Shown here: one piece after another, positions 1 through 11,656 of the stretch | How the letters are laid out: each line of letters starts with the position of its first letter | Position numbering within the stretch: position 1 is the first letter of the stretch | Assembly (NCBI GenBank): GCA_947359465.1 | Contig: OX375872.1 | Span: 79,467,641 to 79,531,640, forward strand | DNA from: Metellina segmentata | Lineage: Eukaryota > Arthropoda > Arachnida > Araneae > Tetragnathidae | Direction of reading: 5' to 3' | DNA length: 64,000 bases | Made by a program: the position numbers and the translations under genes | Notes under the pieces: model-generated | What the model was told of the DNA's origin: nothing | Seen by the model: the letters and a program-made list of their open reading frames with translations, nothing else | Database searches by the model: none

Positions 1-1084
1 CAGTGGTCAGTTACTGGATGAGTGGTGGTCAATTATCCAATCGTTATTCTGAACTTTGAAATAAAAATTGCAAAAACTATCCCCCCAAATATTAAAAACT
101 GTACTCTAACTCATTTTAATCATCATTTTTACAAGATACTATGTAGAAAAATCTTGAAAGTACGGTTGCAAATTTGCTCTAAGGAAATGTGTTTTCATGA
201 AAAAAAAGCACAAATACTGGCTGGTTCATCCTATTCGATTATGTACTTGGTTATTTTTTTGTAATTTATGTTTTTGTCGTGTTATCTGAATTTCGTTACT
301 CCGTAAAATACAAATTAATACTTGACACCATCATGTTGTCCTCTTTTTCACTTTATTATAATTTTCCTCTTTAAGTTATGGGCAAGTCAGTATTTTATTG
401 CAAAACTTGACACATTATTTTTACTGAATTCAGAACGTTGAGTGGAGGCAGAATTTCACTCATAAGTCATGATTATGTGATTAAATCTAAATAAATCATT
501 AGTTGACGTGGAAGGAACAAAAATATTTAATCGTTACTCATTAGTCATGATTAATTTTTCAGTCATTAGTTTTCAATAATTCTTCAGGTTCATTTTTGCT
601 CAGCACCGGTTGGGAGGCGTGAATCAGGTATGTAAGCATAACTCAATCTCAAGCTGCTTAGCAAGGATCTATAACTTTCATACCATTATGATCGGGGACT
701 CAGGAACCAAATGATCTTACTGATTTTTTCCGTATTTGACATAATGACCTATCATTAAATTATTTTCTTTGCCTTCAAGATCGTGATAAAGGGGTTTTCC
801 CTAACAGAACACAACGGTTTGCGTGCTAAGGAAATTAATGAATTATAGAAACATTCAAGTCTTGAATTTTATGGAGACAGCTAAGAGGGTTAAAGATCTG
901 AACTCAATGTTAACACATCCTGTGACAAAATTATTTTTTGGAAGGGTTATATTTTGCTGTTGCCACCCTTCGTCCGAAAGAAAATTTATTTATTTAGAAA
1001 TTTAAAAAGTAAATGTATTGAAATACTACAATTTCTCTTTCATATGTCAATAATAATTCACAATATTGATTACCCGATTACAAT
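1..1084. other. AT-rich spacer; nothing recognised
   Basis: No domain or repeat could be supported. Short open frames here are chance frames. Confidence 0.4.
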
Positions 1085-1830
1085 ACGTTTTTTGCTTTTA
1101 AGGTATGTCTAGTTTCTCGAAGTCCTCTTTCTTAAATGTTAGAATTATACTATTTTTTTTCCTTTTAAGAAAAATCACTAAACATTACTATAATCTATTG
1201 AAAAATTGGCAAAAATTGGAATTTATAGATAAAAATATGGACGTTAAAACGAAAAACATTACACCTGGAAAAATTATAGTAAAAGTACATAAATAAAAGT
1301 ACCTTTGCACAAAATTTTGCATAAACTCTTCTAAATATATCAGCTAGGGCCTGAAATAAAATATATGCAATAATCTTTCCATTCATGAGATATTGTGAAT
1401 AGTGTAGAAGAAAATAGGAATTTGTGAAAATTTTCCTTACGCCACGACACTGAAATCTCGTTTTTCAAAACCGTTTTTTCCTCTTTAACGATAACTTTTA
1501 TATCCTAGTTCAGGCCATCTACAAAACAAATATGAAAATCAGTACACTAAATTTCATTAAAAATACATGGCACATTTTTAGTTATCGCGTTTCTTGTGCA
1601 AAATGTTTGCTCAAAATTGCATTTAAGGATTTGAAAACTAATTTTAAAATAGCTGCCAATATTTATTCAAACTGCTATATAAATCTCCGCTTCTAATCAC
1701 CGTGCAGAGAAAATAAAAAAAGTTTTGTAATGTAATATGTTTAAATAATATGAATATTGAAGAAATGAAACATGAAATTTTAATCAGAAAACAACTTTTC
1801 CACACATTGTAGTCAGATACCTCAAATAGT
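1085..1830 (-). repeat. Dispersed repeat copy A (inverted relative to 8400-9195)
   Basis: Read on the minus strand it matches 8400-9195 over many blocks: GAGCAAA-TTTTGCAC-AGAA-GCGATAACTA-AAATGT, GAAATTT-GTGTACTGATT, GAACTAGGATATAA-AGTTATC and ATTTTCTTCTACA-TATT--CAATATCTCATGA-TGGAAAG. No coding potential is evident, so its class is unknown. Confidence 0.65.
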
Positions 1831-2154
1831 TATTTATGATACTACTTCTAATTGACATAAAGTGCGTTTGCATGAAATAATTTAAATTTCAATTTTGACT
1901 AATCGGTCGATCAATATGTATCTTGTGATCAGGATGCTGGCTTCCAAATTCAAAGGTTCCTTCGGGAATTTCTGAATTCGTGGTAGTGAATAATTTTTAT
2001 AAATTTGGCAAAAAAGCGTATTAATTATCATTTTTAACACATCCGCTATTTATTTTACAATAATGTATTCTTTTATCTTTATTTTGGTTGATTTATTAAA
2101 GTATTTGGCAATATAGTTTTTTAATAATCTTTTGTTTAAAAAAAGTAGCTTTTG

Positions 2155-3210
2155 TCCACTCTAGCCCCCTGACATGGGGCTAGTGTGGACAAGTTAGAAT
2201 ACTGATTATGCAATGTAATACAACCCATGAAAGTGTGTAAAACCATAATGAAATCAATTTTAGCGTAAGCAGTATTACTCCTTATAAATGTTAATCTTAA
2301 TAAAGCGTATTTAATTGATGGTAAGCCCAATATATTTGTAATTAGGAACTGCACTACATTATCGATGTACTTCAAAGACAAATCAACACAATAAGAAAGC
2401 TATTTTTAAGTTTTATTTAGTGGGAAAATTATTTTAATGTAAAAATGGAACTATGCTTCTATTTTGCAATGTAGTTAGATTAATTAATATTAAATGTCAA
2501 TTGAGATGCAGTACGAATTGTGCTACCGGCAACATCTGGTGATGGTAATTTAGCTATAATTTCATTTCTTGAGATTTGTGATATGTCCTTCACATCTGGG
2601 AAAAAGAAATATTCACTTTGCTTATTAGAAGAGCTGCTTTGTGTGAAACAACGACACAATTCCTTGTAACTAATTTACCATTTCACAATAATCAATTTGA
2701 TTTAATACCAAAAAGCCTTAAAATTGAAAAATAGAATTATTTGTTATGAATTTTTCACATAAACAATCTTATTTAACAAATAAATAGCCTAAAATGTAAT
2801 ATTTAACCCATGTTTTTACCACTGACAGCTAAATGGGGCTGGTGTGGACATGTCCACACTAGCCCCATGAAGGCATTTGTTTATTTAGGCCTACTTCTGG
2901 TTAATTTAAACCATGTAGAGCAAAAGTGAATATCAAAATACCCCAATGAATACATTTATTTATACTGTGGCCTTTTTTAAAAATATTGAATTAAAATAGT
3001 CTAATCTTGAAATTGAAAGACAAATCAAGAACTTACTTTTCCACCATGAAAACCTAGTTTTATAAATTGCTACTGAACTATCAAGTGTGTGGTCATGCAA
3101 CTACACATGTAAGTTTATATTAGTGTTGCTATTCTGCAAAAACTTGCCGAGAGATTTTGACTGATAAGTAGCAGAATTAATCAAGCTCTGTCCTCACTAG
3201 CCCCCTTCTC
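2155..3210 (-). mobile_element. Degraded DNA transposon with GGGGCTAGTGTGGACA termini
   Basis: GGGGCTAGTGTGGACA at 2177 and its inverted form near 3190 (CTGTCCTCACTAGCCCCC) frame about 1 kb, consistent with terminal inverted repeats. A further palindrome lies at 2834-2865 and the left end forms a second hairpin (2156-2191). Minus-strand DNA at about 2510-2650 reads as a short coding remnant ending in a block with FFFPDVKD and EIIAKLPSP, like the C-terminal tail found on some pogo-like or related transposases. Class assignment is tentative. Confidence 0.45.
2834..2865. repeat. 32 bp near-perfect palindrome
   Basis: GGGGCTGGTGTGGACA is followed immediately by TGTCCACACTAGCCCC, one mismatch from a perfect inverted repeat. 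The same half-site occurs at 2156-2191 and near 3190. Confidence 0.9.
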
Positions 3211-3344
3211 CCCTAAGGCAAAAATGTTTATCAATTCCAGAAAGAACGTCTGGCTTCCCTAAATGTGTTGTGTGAAGAATACGATGTGTAACGGTGAACC
3301 CTTTCAAGTTCGGACATCGGGATCGTATAACTGCCACGAAACAG

Positions 3345-3436
3345 CGGTAGGTAGTTTATTAACCTCGCACGGAAGCAACAAAACGAACTGGGGACGGTCC
3401 GGGATCAATCCAGAAGGGAAAGAACCAAAGACAACT
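3345..3436 (-). repeat. tRNA-derived SINE, 3' part of a split copy
   Basis: Tail end of a minus-strand SINE (GGTAGGTAG, GACGGTCCGGGATCAATC). It continues at 3747 after an inserted plus-strand copy of the same family. The family consensus, inferred from the copies here, is a tRNA-like head with A-box (TAGCCCAGTTGGTAGAG) and B-box (GCGAGTTCGAAACTC), a conserved body of about 230 bp, and a short tail of TACC or ATTACC repeats. Confidence 0.8.
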
Positions 3437-3742
3437 CCGCGGTAGTCCAGTTGGCAGAGGAATTGATTAGCTACCGTATGGTTGCGAGTTCGAAGCTCGG
3501 TCCAGCCGTGTGTACACGTGGGGTGGTGGACGTTCAATCTGTCGTGGCCCCAAATGTCCTCACGTTGGCGTGGTGTGGAAGTTTGGAGAGAGGGGTGCCA
3601 ACTCTCAGGTGTGACCTCATAATCAGACCGTGGCTCAAAATTACACGGTGCTCTCCTCGGATCTTTCCATTGTGGATTGATCCCGGTCCGACGCCAATAG
3701 CCTGTTCTGTTCCTACAGTGCGACGTTAATTAACTACCTACC
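3437..3742 (+). repeat. tRNA-derived SINE, full copy nested in another copy
   Basis: Complete unit with tRNA-like head (GGTAGTCCAGTTGGCAGAG, GGTTGCGAGTTCGAAGCTC), body and CTACCTACCTA tail. The host copy resumes at 3747. The flanks, AAAGACAACTC to the left and AAGGACAAAGACTC to the right, suggest a diverged target duplication. Confidence 0.85.
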
Positions 3743-3746
3743 TAGC

Positions 3747-3976
3747 AAGGACAAAGACTCACAATTTTGAACCACGGTTGAAAGAAGAGATCAACAGCTG
3801 AGCCGGCACCACTCTTCGAGCATCCACACCACGCCAACGTGAGGACATTCTAGGACACGACAGATTTAAGTGCACCAGCCCCCATGTACATGACGGTCTT
3901 TGGCTGGACCGAGTTCCGAACTCTCGCTCCTGTGGTTCCTATTCCGTTGCTCCTCCAATCGAGTAACCGCGGCCCA
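3747..3976 (-). repeat. tRNA-derived SINE, 5' part of the split copy
   Basis: Body and tRNA-like head of the minus-strand copy whose tail lies at 3345-3436. The gap is filled by the plus-strand copy at 3437-3742. Confidence 0.8.
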
Positions 3977-4239
3977 CGCGAAACAGAGGAGTTTTTGCGA
4001 TGTGAAAAACACTCACGCACTAACCGAAGCTCTTCAATCTTCCCCTCGACCGAGAGTTGATATATTATGAGGCCCGAGCAACATTGTTCCCGAGTGCACG
4101 TGAAATCGCGCAATCTGTCTATTGAATTTTTAACCCTTTCCATCGGGACGACTCAGGAGTGGATGGTGGCAGCCATGCATTTTTTATGAGTGAAATAGCG
4201 GAACGCTTAATATGAAGATCGTGTCCTGTAGTCCGTGAC

Positions 4240-4935
4240 CTGGAATCAAACTTCACTTTACCCCTTCAGCAATCAATATCACTTCACTCTGTTTCGTAAA
4301 TTATTAATTAAGTAGGGTATGACCCCCCTTGTGTATTCAGTCCGTCTTCCTGGGGTCCGCTAATGCGGATCCATCATGAGATACCACTGGCGCAGCTAGA
4401 GATAGAGGGCTCTGTGTACCCATCACGAAAGAAGGGGCTGCTTGTTTTAATCTTACATATTTGACTTTACGATCAGTTTATTAAAATATGGAAATATTAA
4501 AGTTAAAAATTACACTCACTGACAGTAAAATATCACTGGAATCGCGTTTCACTTTTTCCCTTTCACAATTATCACATTGGCATGGTGTTGAAGTTTTGAG
4601 AGTGGGGTGTCATCTCACAGGCGTTGTTCTCGTCTTCTGACCGTGGTTCAAAATTGCGATGTGTTGTTTACGAATCCTTCCGTTCGGGATTGATCCCGAA
4701 CCGCCGCCAATATCGCGCTGTGTTGCCCCAGTGCGACGTTAATTAGCTACCTACATACCTTTCCACAATTAACCACTTCACTCCATTTTGATAGCAGTCA
4801 AGTAGGATATGACACCCTTCCTTGTATATTCTGTCCATCTTCATATGGTCCGTTATTGTGTATCCGTGACGAGTTATCTCTGGCTCAGCAATATATAGTA
4901 GGGCTCTCTGTGGGCACAAACTAGGATAAAGGCCG
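4240..4935. repeat. Diverged tandem duplication split by a SINE
   Basis: 4265-4440 and 4763-4930 share CACTTCACTC, AAGTAGG-TATGAC-CCC, CTTGTATATTC-GTCC-TCTTC and AGGGCTCTCTGTG. A plus-strand SINE lies between the copies. Confidence 0.6.
4576..4759 (+). repeat. tRNA-derived SINE, 5' truncated
   Basis: Starts in the body (ATTGGCATGGTG) and runs to the GACGTTAATTAGCTACCTACATACC tail. TTTCACAATTATCAC before it and TTTCCACAATTAACCAC after it look like a diverged target-site duplication. Confidence 0.85.
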
Positions 4936-4942
4936 AGCTTTG

Positions 4943-5173
4943 TTAATAGCTCCTATAAATCCTCGAAGCGGTTTCGGCGAGATATCTCGTCCATCAAGAT
5001 CTGACCGATTTTACTAATGACCAGATACAATTTCATCAAAATATTGCCAATTCTTTGAGATGACGAGATCAATTCTTACGTTTCCTGCTGATGACGAGAT
5101 ATCTCGTCCAGTAAGATATGACAGTCCTGCTGATGACGAAATACCACGTCGAAGCAACCATTAGGAGGGTTAA
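4943..5173. mobile_element. piggyBac-like MITE with GAGATATCTC core
   Basis: TTAA occurs at both ends (4943-4946 and 5170-5173). The right end reads GACGTCGAAGCAACCATTAGGAGGG, the inverse of the CCCTCCTGGTGGTTG terminus seen in sister copies. The interior contains repeated GACGAGATATCTCGTC palindromes and TCAAGATCTGACC. TTAA targets and CCYT ends are typical of piggyBac elements; no transposase is present. Confidence 0.55.
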
Positions 5174-5177
5174 TGGA

Positions 5178-5550
5178 TGCCCAGGACGGAAGTATGAAAA
5201 AACCCCTCCCCTGGTCTTGCTTTGTGCTTTCTAGACGCTAGCGAGAAGAGAATCTAATCTCTTTGTTTCTTCTTGCCTTTGCTGAATTGTGACTGCCAGC
5301 GGTTACTTGAAAGGAAGGATTGACTTTTAGACAGTGTAATTGAAAAGATGAGGTGCGTGAAAGCATTCATTTCGCACGCTCAGAACTGCAAAGTACTTCT
5401 GACTTAGACAAACAAATTGTTTAAATTACGAATGTTTTTTTTTCCATAACCGCAAAAACATTTAAATAAATATGTTTCTAAAATACCTCCCCTTTAAATC
5501 ATCAGTGCTCGTATGTGTCGCCCTGTAGCCTCTTCCCTTAACAACACCTC
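5178..5550. other. Spacer; nothing recognised
   Basis: AT-rich sequence between a MITE and a SINE with no supported feature. Confidence 0.4.
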
Positions 5551-5553
5551 TGA

Positions 5554-5743
5554 AGGTAGATATTTAATTAAAATCGCACTGGAGCAACACAGAGGGTCAT
5601 TGGCGAGGGTCCGAGATGAAACCCGAAGGGAAAGATCAGAGGACAACACCACGTAATTTTGAATCCCGGTCATATGATGAAGTCACACTTGATCTGACAA
5701 CTCACACTTCAGATTTCCACACCACATGTCAACTTGAAGTCAC
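5554..5743 (-). repeat. tRNA-derived SINE, head missing
   Basis: Minus-strand tail and body only (ATCGCACTGGAGCAACACAG through TTTCCACACCACATG). The tRNA-like head is absent. Confidence 0.85.
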
Positions 5744-5960
5744 TTTTTCATAAAATGATAGTAAACACATTGAATAATTTTTATAATTTTAAGTATTTTG
5801 TGCAGATTTATATAGAAAGTTCTAAACTTAAATTCTAGTTTTGTTTTCTGTAAAAATTGAATTTACTTTCATTGCAATTTTCTTTGAAAAATTTTAGTAC
5901 ATGTAGAAACTTAAAATAATATTTAGACTGAGACTTTTGAACCTTAATTTAGAAGTGTAA

Positions 5961-6790
5961 TGACAGTTAATAAGAACAATGGCATTGGCAAAACAAAGAA
6001 GGAAGATCTAAAATCTTTTTATGAGGGCTTGGAGGTATTACCTCATCATAAAATTATCGACCTAAAGAACCTATTGTGAAAAGTAAAGATTACGATGAAT
6101 AGTATGTGACAGAGTTTTTAGAGATCATGATAGAAGATGTAAAAGGAAAAGAACAAGAGAAGAGGGAAAAAAGAATTGGCGGATAAGAGGAAACAAGATG
6201 AACTAGAATACGAGTTGGAGAGATTGCGAATTTAAGCTGGCTTCCCAGGCAAATTTGCCCAGACCCGAGACCTTGGATGATGACTTCATGAACATTGAAC
6301 AGGCCAAATAGGACTTAACAAATCTGATGCAAAGATTTCAGTTGAAATACATTAGCTTATACATTACTCTCTTTGAACGACAAGTAACTCGAATACAGTT
6401 AAGGAAGGAATATTGGGTATCACATCTACTGGGACTGCTACTCAATTATATAATTATATGGCACAGTTAATAGCCAGAGAATCTGATGAGATGGCTAATA
6501 ATTACGATCAACTGAAGACCGTATTCTTAAGGCGATACAAGTTAACACCTGAAAGATTCCGCATAATGTTTACAAAACACACCAAGGAACCAACTAGTAC
6601 CTAGACGGATTTTGTGTACGAGCTAAATAATTACTTCCATGAATGGATCTCAGGATTGGACGTAAATACATTTGAAGAACTTTCAGATTCGCTCACAACT
6701 GACTAAATTAAGCGAAAAGTCCCTCTAGACATAAGATACCACTTACTTGATGAATGGTCACAAATTAAAAATATGGAAATCCAACAAAAT
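5961..6790 (+). pseudogene. Ty3/Gypsy-type gag remnant
   Basis: Starts at an ATG in the context AACAATGGCATTGGC and shows a Lys/Glu-rich N-terminal part, then a capsid-like region. The best block (6413-6601) includes YNYMAQL, DEMANNYDQLKTVFLRRY and LTPERFR, followed after a stop by DFVYELNNYFHEWISG; this pattern matches the gag of arthropod Ty3/Gypsy elements. There are several stops and frameshifts, so it is not functional. It runs into integrase sequence at about 6795 with protease, reverse transcriptase and RNase H missing. Confidence 0.7.
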
Positions 6791-6795
6791 TTTAT

Positions 6796-7040
6796 TCCTG
6801 TATACCACCTACAAGCGAACCCTGTCGAGAGGAAGAATCGTGATCTTGAACAAAAGACTGCCTATTTTAGTTGACGAAGATCACTTCGATTGAGATGAGA
6901 AACTACCTACCTTTCGTTTAGCGATGAACAGTGGTAAAGTCTGAAACCACGGAACAGACGGCTGCATATTTATAATTCGGAAGAGAGATGGACGCCTGAT
7001 GTAGTAAAACATGACTTGCGTGGTACTGTTAAAAACGATA

Positions 7041-7082
<42 letters not shown>

Positions 7083-7456
7083 CAAGATTACTCCGTACCT
7101 CAAAAAATCTGTGGACACATTAAAAGAAGTCAGAGAAAAAGTAGAATGCCAACAGGATCTCGGACGAAGAAGTATGCAGATAAGTGTGTCGAAGACCAAG
7201 TCCAAATTTGTCTCCACGAGACTTTGTCTGTGTAAACCTACGCCCTCTAATTAATACGATATAGAATAGAAGTGCGAAGCTAATGCCTCGAAGAGATGAA
7301 TAAAAACTCAACGATGTGCAACTTCGTATGATATAGCGAACCCAGAGAATGCCAGCTTACCACTTGATGTTCATCATACATCATCCCTGATGGCATCTAA
7401 ATTAAAAGCTACTAAGCCATTGATACCGCTGCGTAGACGTGGTCGCCATCCGTAGC
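6796..7456 (+). pseudogene. Ty3/Gypsy integrase C-terminal remnant
   Basis: Begins with QANPVERKNRDL, the classic end of the integrase core, then blocks like EKLPTFRLAMNSGK, a KEVREKVECQQDLGRR helix, KKYADK, and PLRRRGRHP near 7425-7450, in shifting frames. A (CT)n run at 7046-7080 interrupts it. The order matches the 3' part of pol. Stops and frame changes show that it is dead. Confidence 0.7.
7046..7080. repeat. (CT)n microsatellite
   Basis: Uninterrupted CT run inside the integrase remnant. The Ser-Leu and Arg-Glu frames over it are not genes. Confidence 0.95.
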
Positions 7457-7468
7457 CTAAAACCTCAG

Positions 7469-7598
7469 GAGATTCGTCATCTGACCATGGTTCAAAATTA
7501 CGTTGTGTTGTCCTCGGATCTTTCTCTTAGGGGATTGATCCCGGACCGTCATGAGCCGTTGTGTTGCTCTAGTACGACGTTAATTAAAAATTACCTCA
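7469..7598 (+). repeat. tRNA-derived SINE, 5' truncated
   Basis: Body from TCGTCATCTGACC to the GACGTTAATTAAAAATTACC tail, inserted in the 3' part of the Gypsy remnant. Confidence 0.85.
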
Positions 7599-7680
7599 GG
7601 TGATATCACCAAGACTGATCTGCGTCACATACGTGGAAAAACTGCCTTTTCTGGTTCCTTATCGAGACGGTTACGAAACC

Positions 7681-7951
7681 AGAAGGGGGAGTGTAGCAAT
7701 GGTGTGATAAATGTCTCACTCGCTCAATAGAGGGCAGTACAGTCAACATGATCATGATATTTACTCATCAAGAACATATTAATAAGAGTTAGCTAGCGAA
7801 TGTGTGTGCGCGGCGTAGGATTCGAGATATGTCGGATATTTCAGATGTTTCTGAAAACATGTAAAAGTGTTGCGTTCACGATGTAAGTAGTTAAATAAAG
7901 TTATATAACAAGCAACATGTCAGGAGAGAGTCGCTTTACTGCCAGCTTCAA
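7681..7951 (+). mobile_element. Polypurine tract and 3' LTR of the Gypsy remnant
   Basis: AGAAGGGGGAG at 7681-7691 is a polypurine tract placed directly before TGTAGCAATGGTG at 7692, the expected start of a 3' LTR. The LTR contains a polyadenylation signal AATAAA near 7893. Its 3' boundary is approximate. No matching 5' LTR was found upstream of gag. Confidence 0.6.
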
Positions 7952-8242
7952 GGAGGGATTGTCACATGACCACAAGAATTAATTGTACTTGGCGGTCCGA
8001 TAGGACTTAAGGCCCTGAGGACTTTAGTGGGCGTGACAAGTGGTAATTCCGATCGTCCCAGTGCGGCCTCACACCTTATGTCTAGGCTGGGCAATCAGGG
8101 TCTTAAAAAAATAATGCCCTTTAAATTATTTAAGAGCTGAAAAAATCTGATATTTTTATTTATCTCGCATTTAAACTATTTTAACTGTATTTTCATCTAC
8201 ACATTTCGTCAGATTTTACTATTTTATTTTCTTACCGAGCTG

Positions 8243-8383
8243 TCCACGTCATCTGACCGTGGTTCAAATTACGTGTTTTCCTCGGATTGATCCTGGACCT
8301 ATGGGATTGATCCCGTCCCGGACCGTCGCCAATAGTCAGTTGTGTTGCTCCTGTACGACGGTAATTAAAATACTTACCTACCA
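8243..8383 (+). repeat. tRNA-derived SINE, 5' truncated, with internal duplication
   Basis: Begins at CGTCATCTGACCGTGG. The GGATTGATCC-GGACC segment is present twice in this copy. The tail is ACTTACCTACC. Confidence 0.8.
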
Positions 8384-8399
8384 CCCGAGCTGTCCAAAT

Positions 8400-8792
8400 T
8401 TTACGAGTGGATAGTTTTCTCTATTTTTAAAATTCGTAGAAAAGTTGATTTTTGAGACTAAAATTTCATATTTCATTTTATTCAATATTCTTAACATTTA
8501 GCCTAAAAAATATTTTTGTCTATGCGATGAATAGAAGCAGACATATAGAAATTTGAATAGATATTGGCAACTGTTTTTTTTTTAATTTGTTGTCTTTAAA
8601 TAAAGAAATTTTTTTGTGATTTTTGAGCAAAAGTTTTGCACGAGAACGGCGATAACTAGAAATGTACTGTGTACTTTGAATGAAATTTGGTGTACTGATT
8701 ATTACATTTATACTAGGATGTATATTTGCTTTTAGACCTAAACTAGGATATAAGAGTTATCTTGAAAGGAAATCGCCTAAGAGGTTTTAGTG

Positions 8793-8850
<58 letters not shown>

Positions 8851-9195
8851 CGTAAGAAAAAGTTTCAAAAATTCATATTTTCTTCTACATTATTACCAAT
8901 ATCTCATGAGTGGAAAGAAAAAGTGCATGTATTTTAGTTCAGACAATGCATGTATTTTAGTCATATTTAGGAGATTTTGTATGACATTTTAGGTAAATGT
9001 ACTCAACATTTTTAATTGTAATGTGTTTTGTTTACTTCGTTTTTCCTAATTTTCCAATTTGTGGCAATTTTTTACTATATTATTATCATTTATATAGATT
9101 TTTTTTTGTAATGTGTTTTTAAAGGTTATTTTACCTTAAAAAGAAAAAATAGCACAATTTCAACATTGAAAAAACACTCTCAAAAGTAGTCAGAT
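8400..9195 (+). repeat. Dispersed repeat copy B
   Basis: Plus-strand partner of the repeat at 1085-1830, interrupted by a (GT)n run at 8793-8849. It stops where a hAT element begins at 9202. Both copies are old and diverged. Confidence 0.65.
8793..8849. repeat. (GT)n microsatellite
   Basis: A long uninterrupted GT run of more than 25 units. The Val-Cys polypeptide frame over it is not a gene. Confidence 0.95.
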
Positions 9196-9201
9196 ACCCT
9201 G

Positions 9202-10989
9202 CAGTGCTTCCCAACCTTTTTCACTTTACGCCACATTTCATAAGTATAAATAATTTCACGGGACACCTCACAAGCATAAATTATTTCACGACACACTAAA
9301 AAGGAATACTTGTCTATTAACAAGATCAATTTCTTTTATTTCATACTAGGGATTTAATTTAAAACATCTCTCTCTCTCTCTCTCTCTCCAGCTATATATT
9401 CGTTTCAGATAAGTCTTCCTATGCAGTTATAAGCACGAAATAAACGAAACAAATGGAATGAAAATTCCCAATCCATACATCTTATGTGATTGATATTTGA
9501 CATAGTTTTTGTATCGCATCTATGTGAACTAGTCTAATAACTCCCTTTATTTCACTGATAAATCGAATGCCATGTAATCTAAGATGCAAAAGGATTTCGA
9601 TCCCAATCGAATTTCTTTGTCTCCGTTGATTTAAATTAGTGATGAAGTTTTCTCTCAAGCTATGCATAGGTGTTGATCTACAAATTCTGATAGTTCTTTT
9701 TTAGGATTCAAACTACAACACCGACTAAACATTTCAAGGGAACCATTTTTCATGACATCTTTCCAAAGTTGAATTTGTGTTTAAATCCATTAATTTTGTC
9801 AGTGCAAGTTAATACAATCTCAAGTAGTCCTTGTGAATTTTTCGATTAAGTTCATTTTGGTATTCAAATACCTATGTCAGCTAAGTAGACCATTTTTTGC
9901 AACCATTAATTGTCTTCCGACTTAGTGGAGTACTGAGAGTTACTCTCAAAAAATACTTTTAATTCATTTTTAAACTCATGAAAACTCTGAACAGAACTCT
10001 CGCTCTCAACAACCAACGAACTTCAGCATGGAACAACAAAGATTGTTTCTTTGATCCTATTTCATTACAAAATTGAATAAAGACGCGATTGAAGAGGTCT
10101 ACCTTTGATCACATTCACCATTTTCATGTCATTAAAAGCATGGACTTTATTTCTGGAGGTAAACTGTTTGACATCAGATCTTCTCTATGAATAAAGCAGT
10201 GTATTATCTGAACATCATGGTTTTCAGACCGAACTTCGAACACCAAGCCTCTGACACTTCCTGTCATTGCAACAGAGCCATCAATACATAAAATTTACGC
10301 ATTTTTTCATGAAATTTTGTTTGTATCAAAGTATTCACTGATCACTTTAAAGATTTTCTTCTCAGTTTTTCGTTTCTGAAGTTCTTTGCAGAATAAAAAA
10401 TGTTCTTTCAACCCTTTCTCATCAGGAATCCGAAGACATGCAATTAGTCGACTACAGTTTCTAACATCTGTTAAATAATCATCAACCTGTGCAGGGGGAA
10501 AATTTTTTAACTTCACATTTTTTCTGAATTAGTGTTCCTTATAATGCTAATTAACGTGTCTTCAATGCGCCTGCTGATCGTATTATTTGAAAGCGGTACT
10601 TTTTCAGTTTCTTTTACTTCATCTATTTCACACATACTTATGACAATTTCCACGCAAGCTGGTAAAATGAGTGATATGGTAATTGTGAGGCTTTTTTGCT
10701 TTAGCTATCAATCTCGCGACTTAGTAACTTACTTCTAACAGCCCAATTAGAAACCACTGGCTGACCTCGTGAAGGAATTTTGCATTTGAATTCGAGTCGT
10801 AGATATAAAATGTGAGGGAGGGAAGAATGGTGACCATGAATTCTGGAAGGTAACCTTCACACATGCGTAGGTAGAAAACAGCAATAAAGTGAAAAGGGAT
10901 GCACTCGACGGTCTAGCTCTCCGGCACCGTGACCCCATAATTAGGACTTTAATTTAAATTTTTCGCGGCACACCAGTTGCGAAGAACTG
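9202..10989 (-). mobile_element. hAT transposon with decayed SCAND3/ZBED5-type transposase
   Basis: Left end CAGTGCTTCCCAACC and right end (inverted) CAGTTCTTCGCAACTGGTGTGCCGC look like hAT terminal inverted repeats. The minus strand carries transposase blocks in order: EEKIFKVISEY-like helix (10307-10516), SVAMTGSVRG, HCFIHRE (about 10190-10260), KGRPLQSRL, LLFHAEVRWL (about 10000-10040) and a C-terminal part to about 9480. These match the hAT proteins related to ZBED5/SCAND3. Stops and frameshifts are frequent. I could not find a matching 8 bp target duplication. A (CT)n run lies at 9368-9389. Confidence 0.75.
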
Positions 10990-10997
10990 CCTTAAGG

Positions 10998-11640
10998 TAT
11001 TCGGATGAGCAGACTTGATATATCGATAGTACTCTATAGAGACTGAAACGTTCGAGGTGTTGGTTGATGTGGTATTTCTTAGTTGTTTTGACAGGTTTCT
11101 ATTACGTCTGTCCCAAATGACTTACTCTCTGAACCGTTGTGGCAGATGAATTTAAATGAAATGGTTGTAGAAATTGACATTTATTGACAGTTGCAAGGTA
11201 GCTATTTTAGATAATACATAGCATTCAATACGAATTAAATCTAAATCTTGAATGTTTCTCGATACATCTTGATTTGTGAAACTGAAAGAGGTGGTTGTTT
11301 GATGGCTTATTTTTCCCTTAGCCATGCTAGCAATTGCATAGTACGCTAGCTGTATTAAATAACTTTTAACTAGCTTAGCTGATTTTAACTAGCTAGCTTC
11401 TTATCGCTATCCCCTAAACTTTTATGGCTCAAAAAATACAAATTTGCAGGAGAGGAAAATCCAAATTTTATTGCATATCGTTGAGTTAAAGTAGCTATTG
11501 CAATCTTGGAACTGTGACATTTTGGTTAAAGATAGACTTGCGATTCCGCTCCTCCAGGTTTATAGTATTTAAACAAACTTTTACCCTTTTGACATTTTTG
11601 TTTTATGAGAGAAGGAAATTTAACTAAATATTGATGCAGG
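10998..11640. other. AT-rich spacer; nothing recognised
   Basis: No gene or repeat could be supported. Several GCTAGC motifs near 11327-11400 are incidental. Confidence 0.4.
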
Positions 11641-11656
11641 AAATATCTTATATTAG

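Noticed and set aside
8762..8992. Open frame with poly Val-Cys
   Set aside because: It is a translation of a (GT)n microsatellite.
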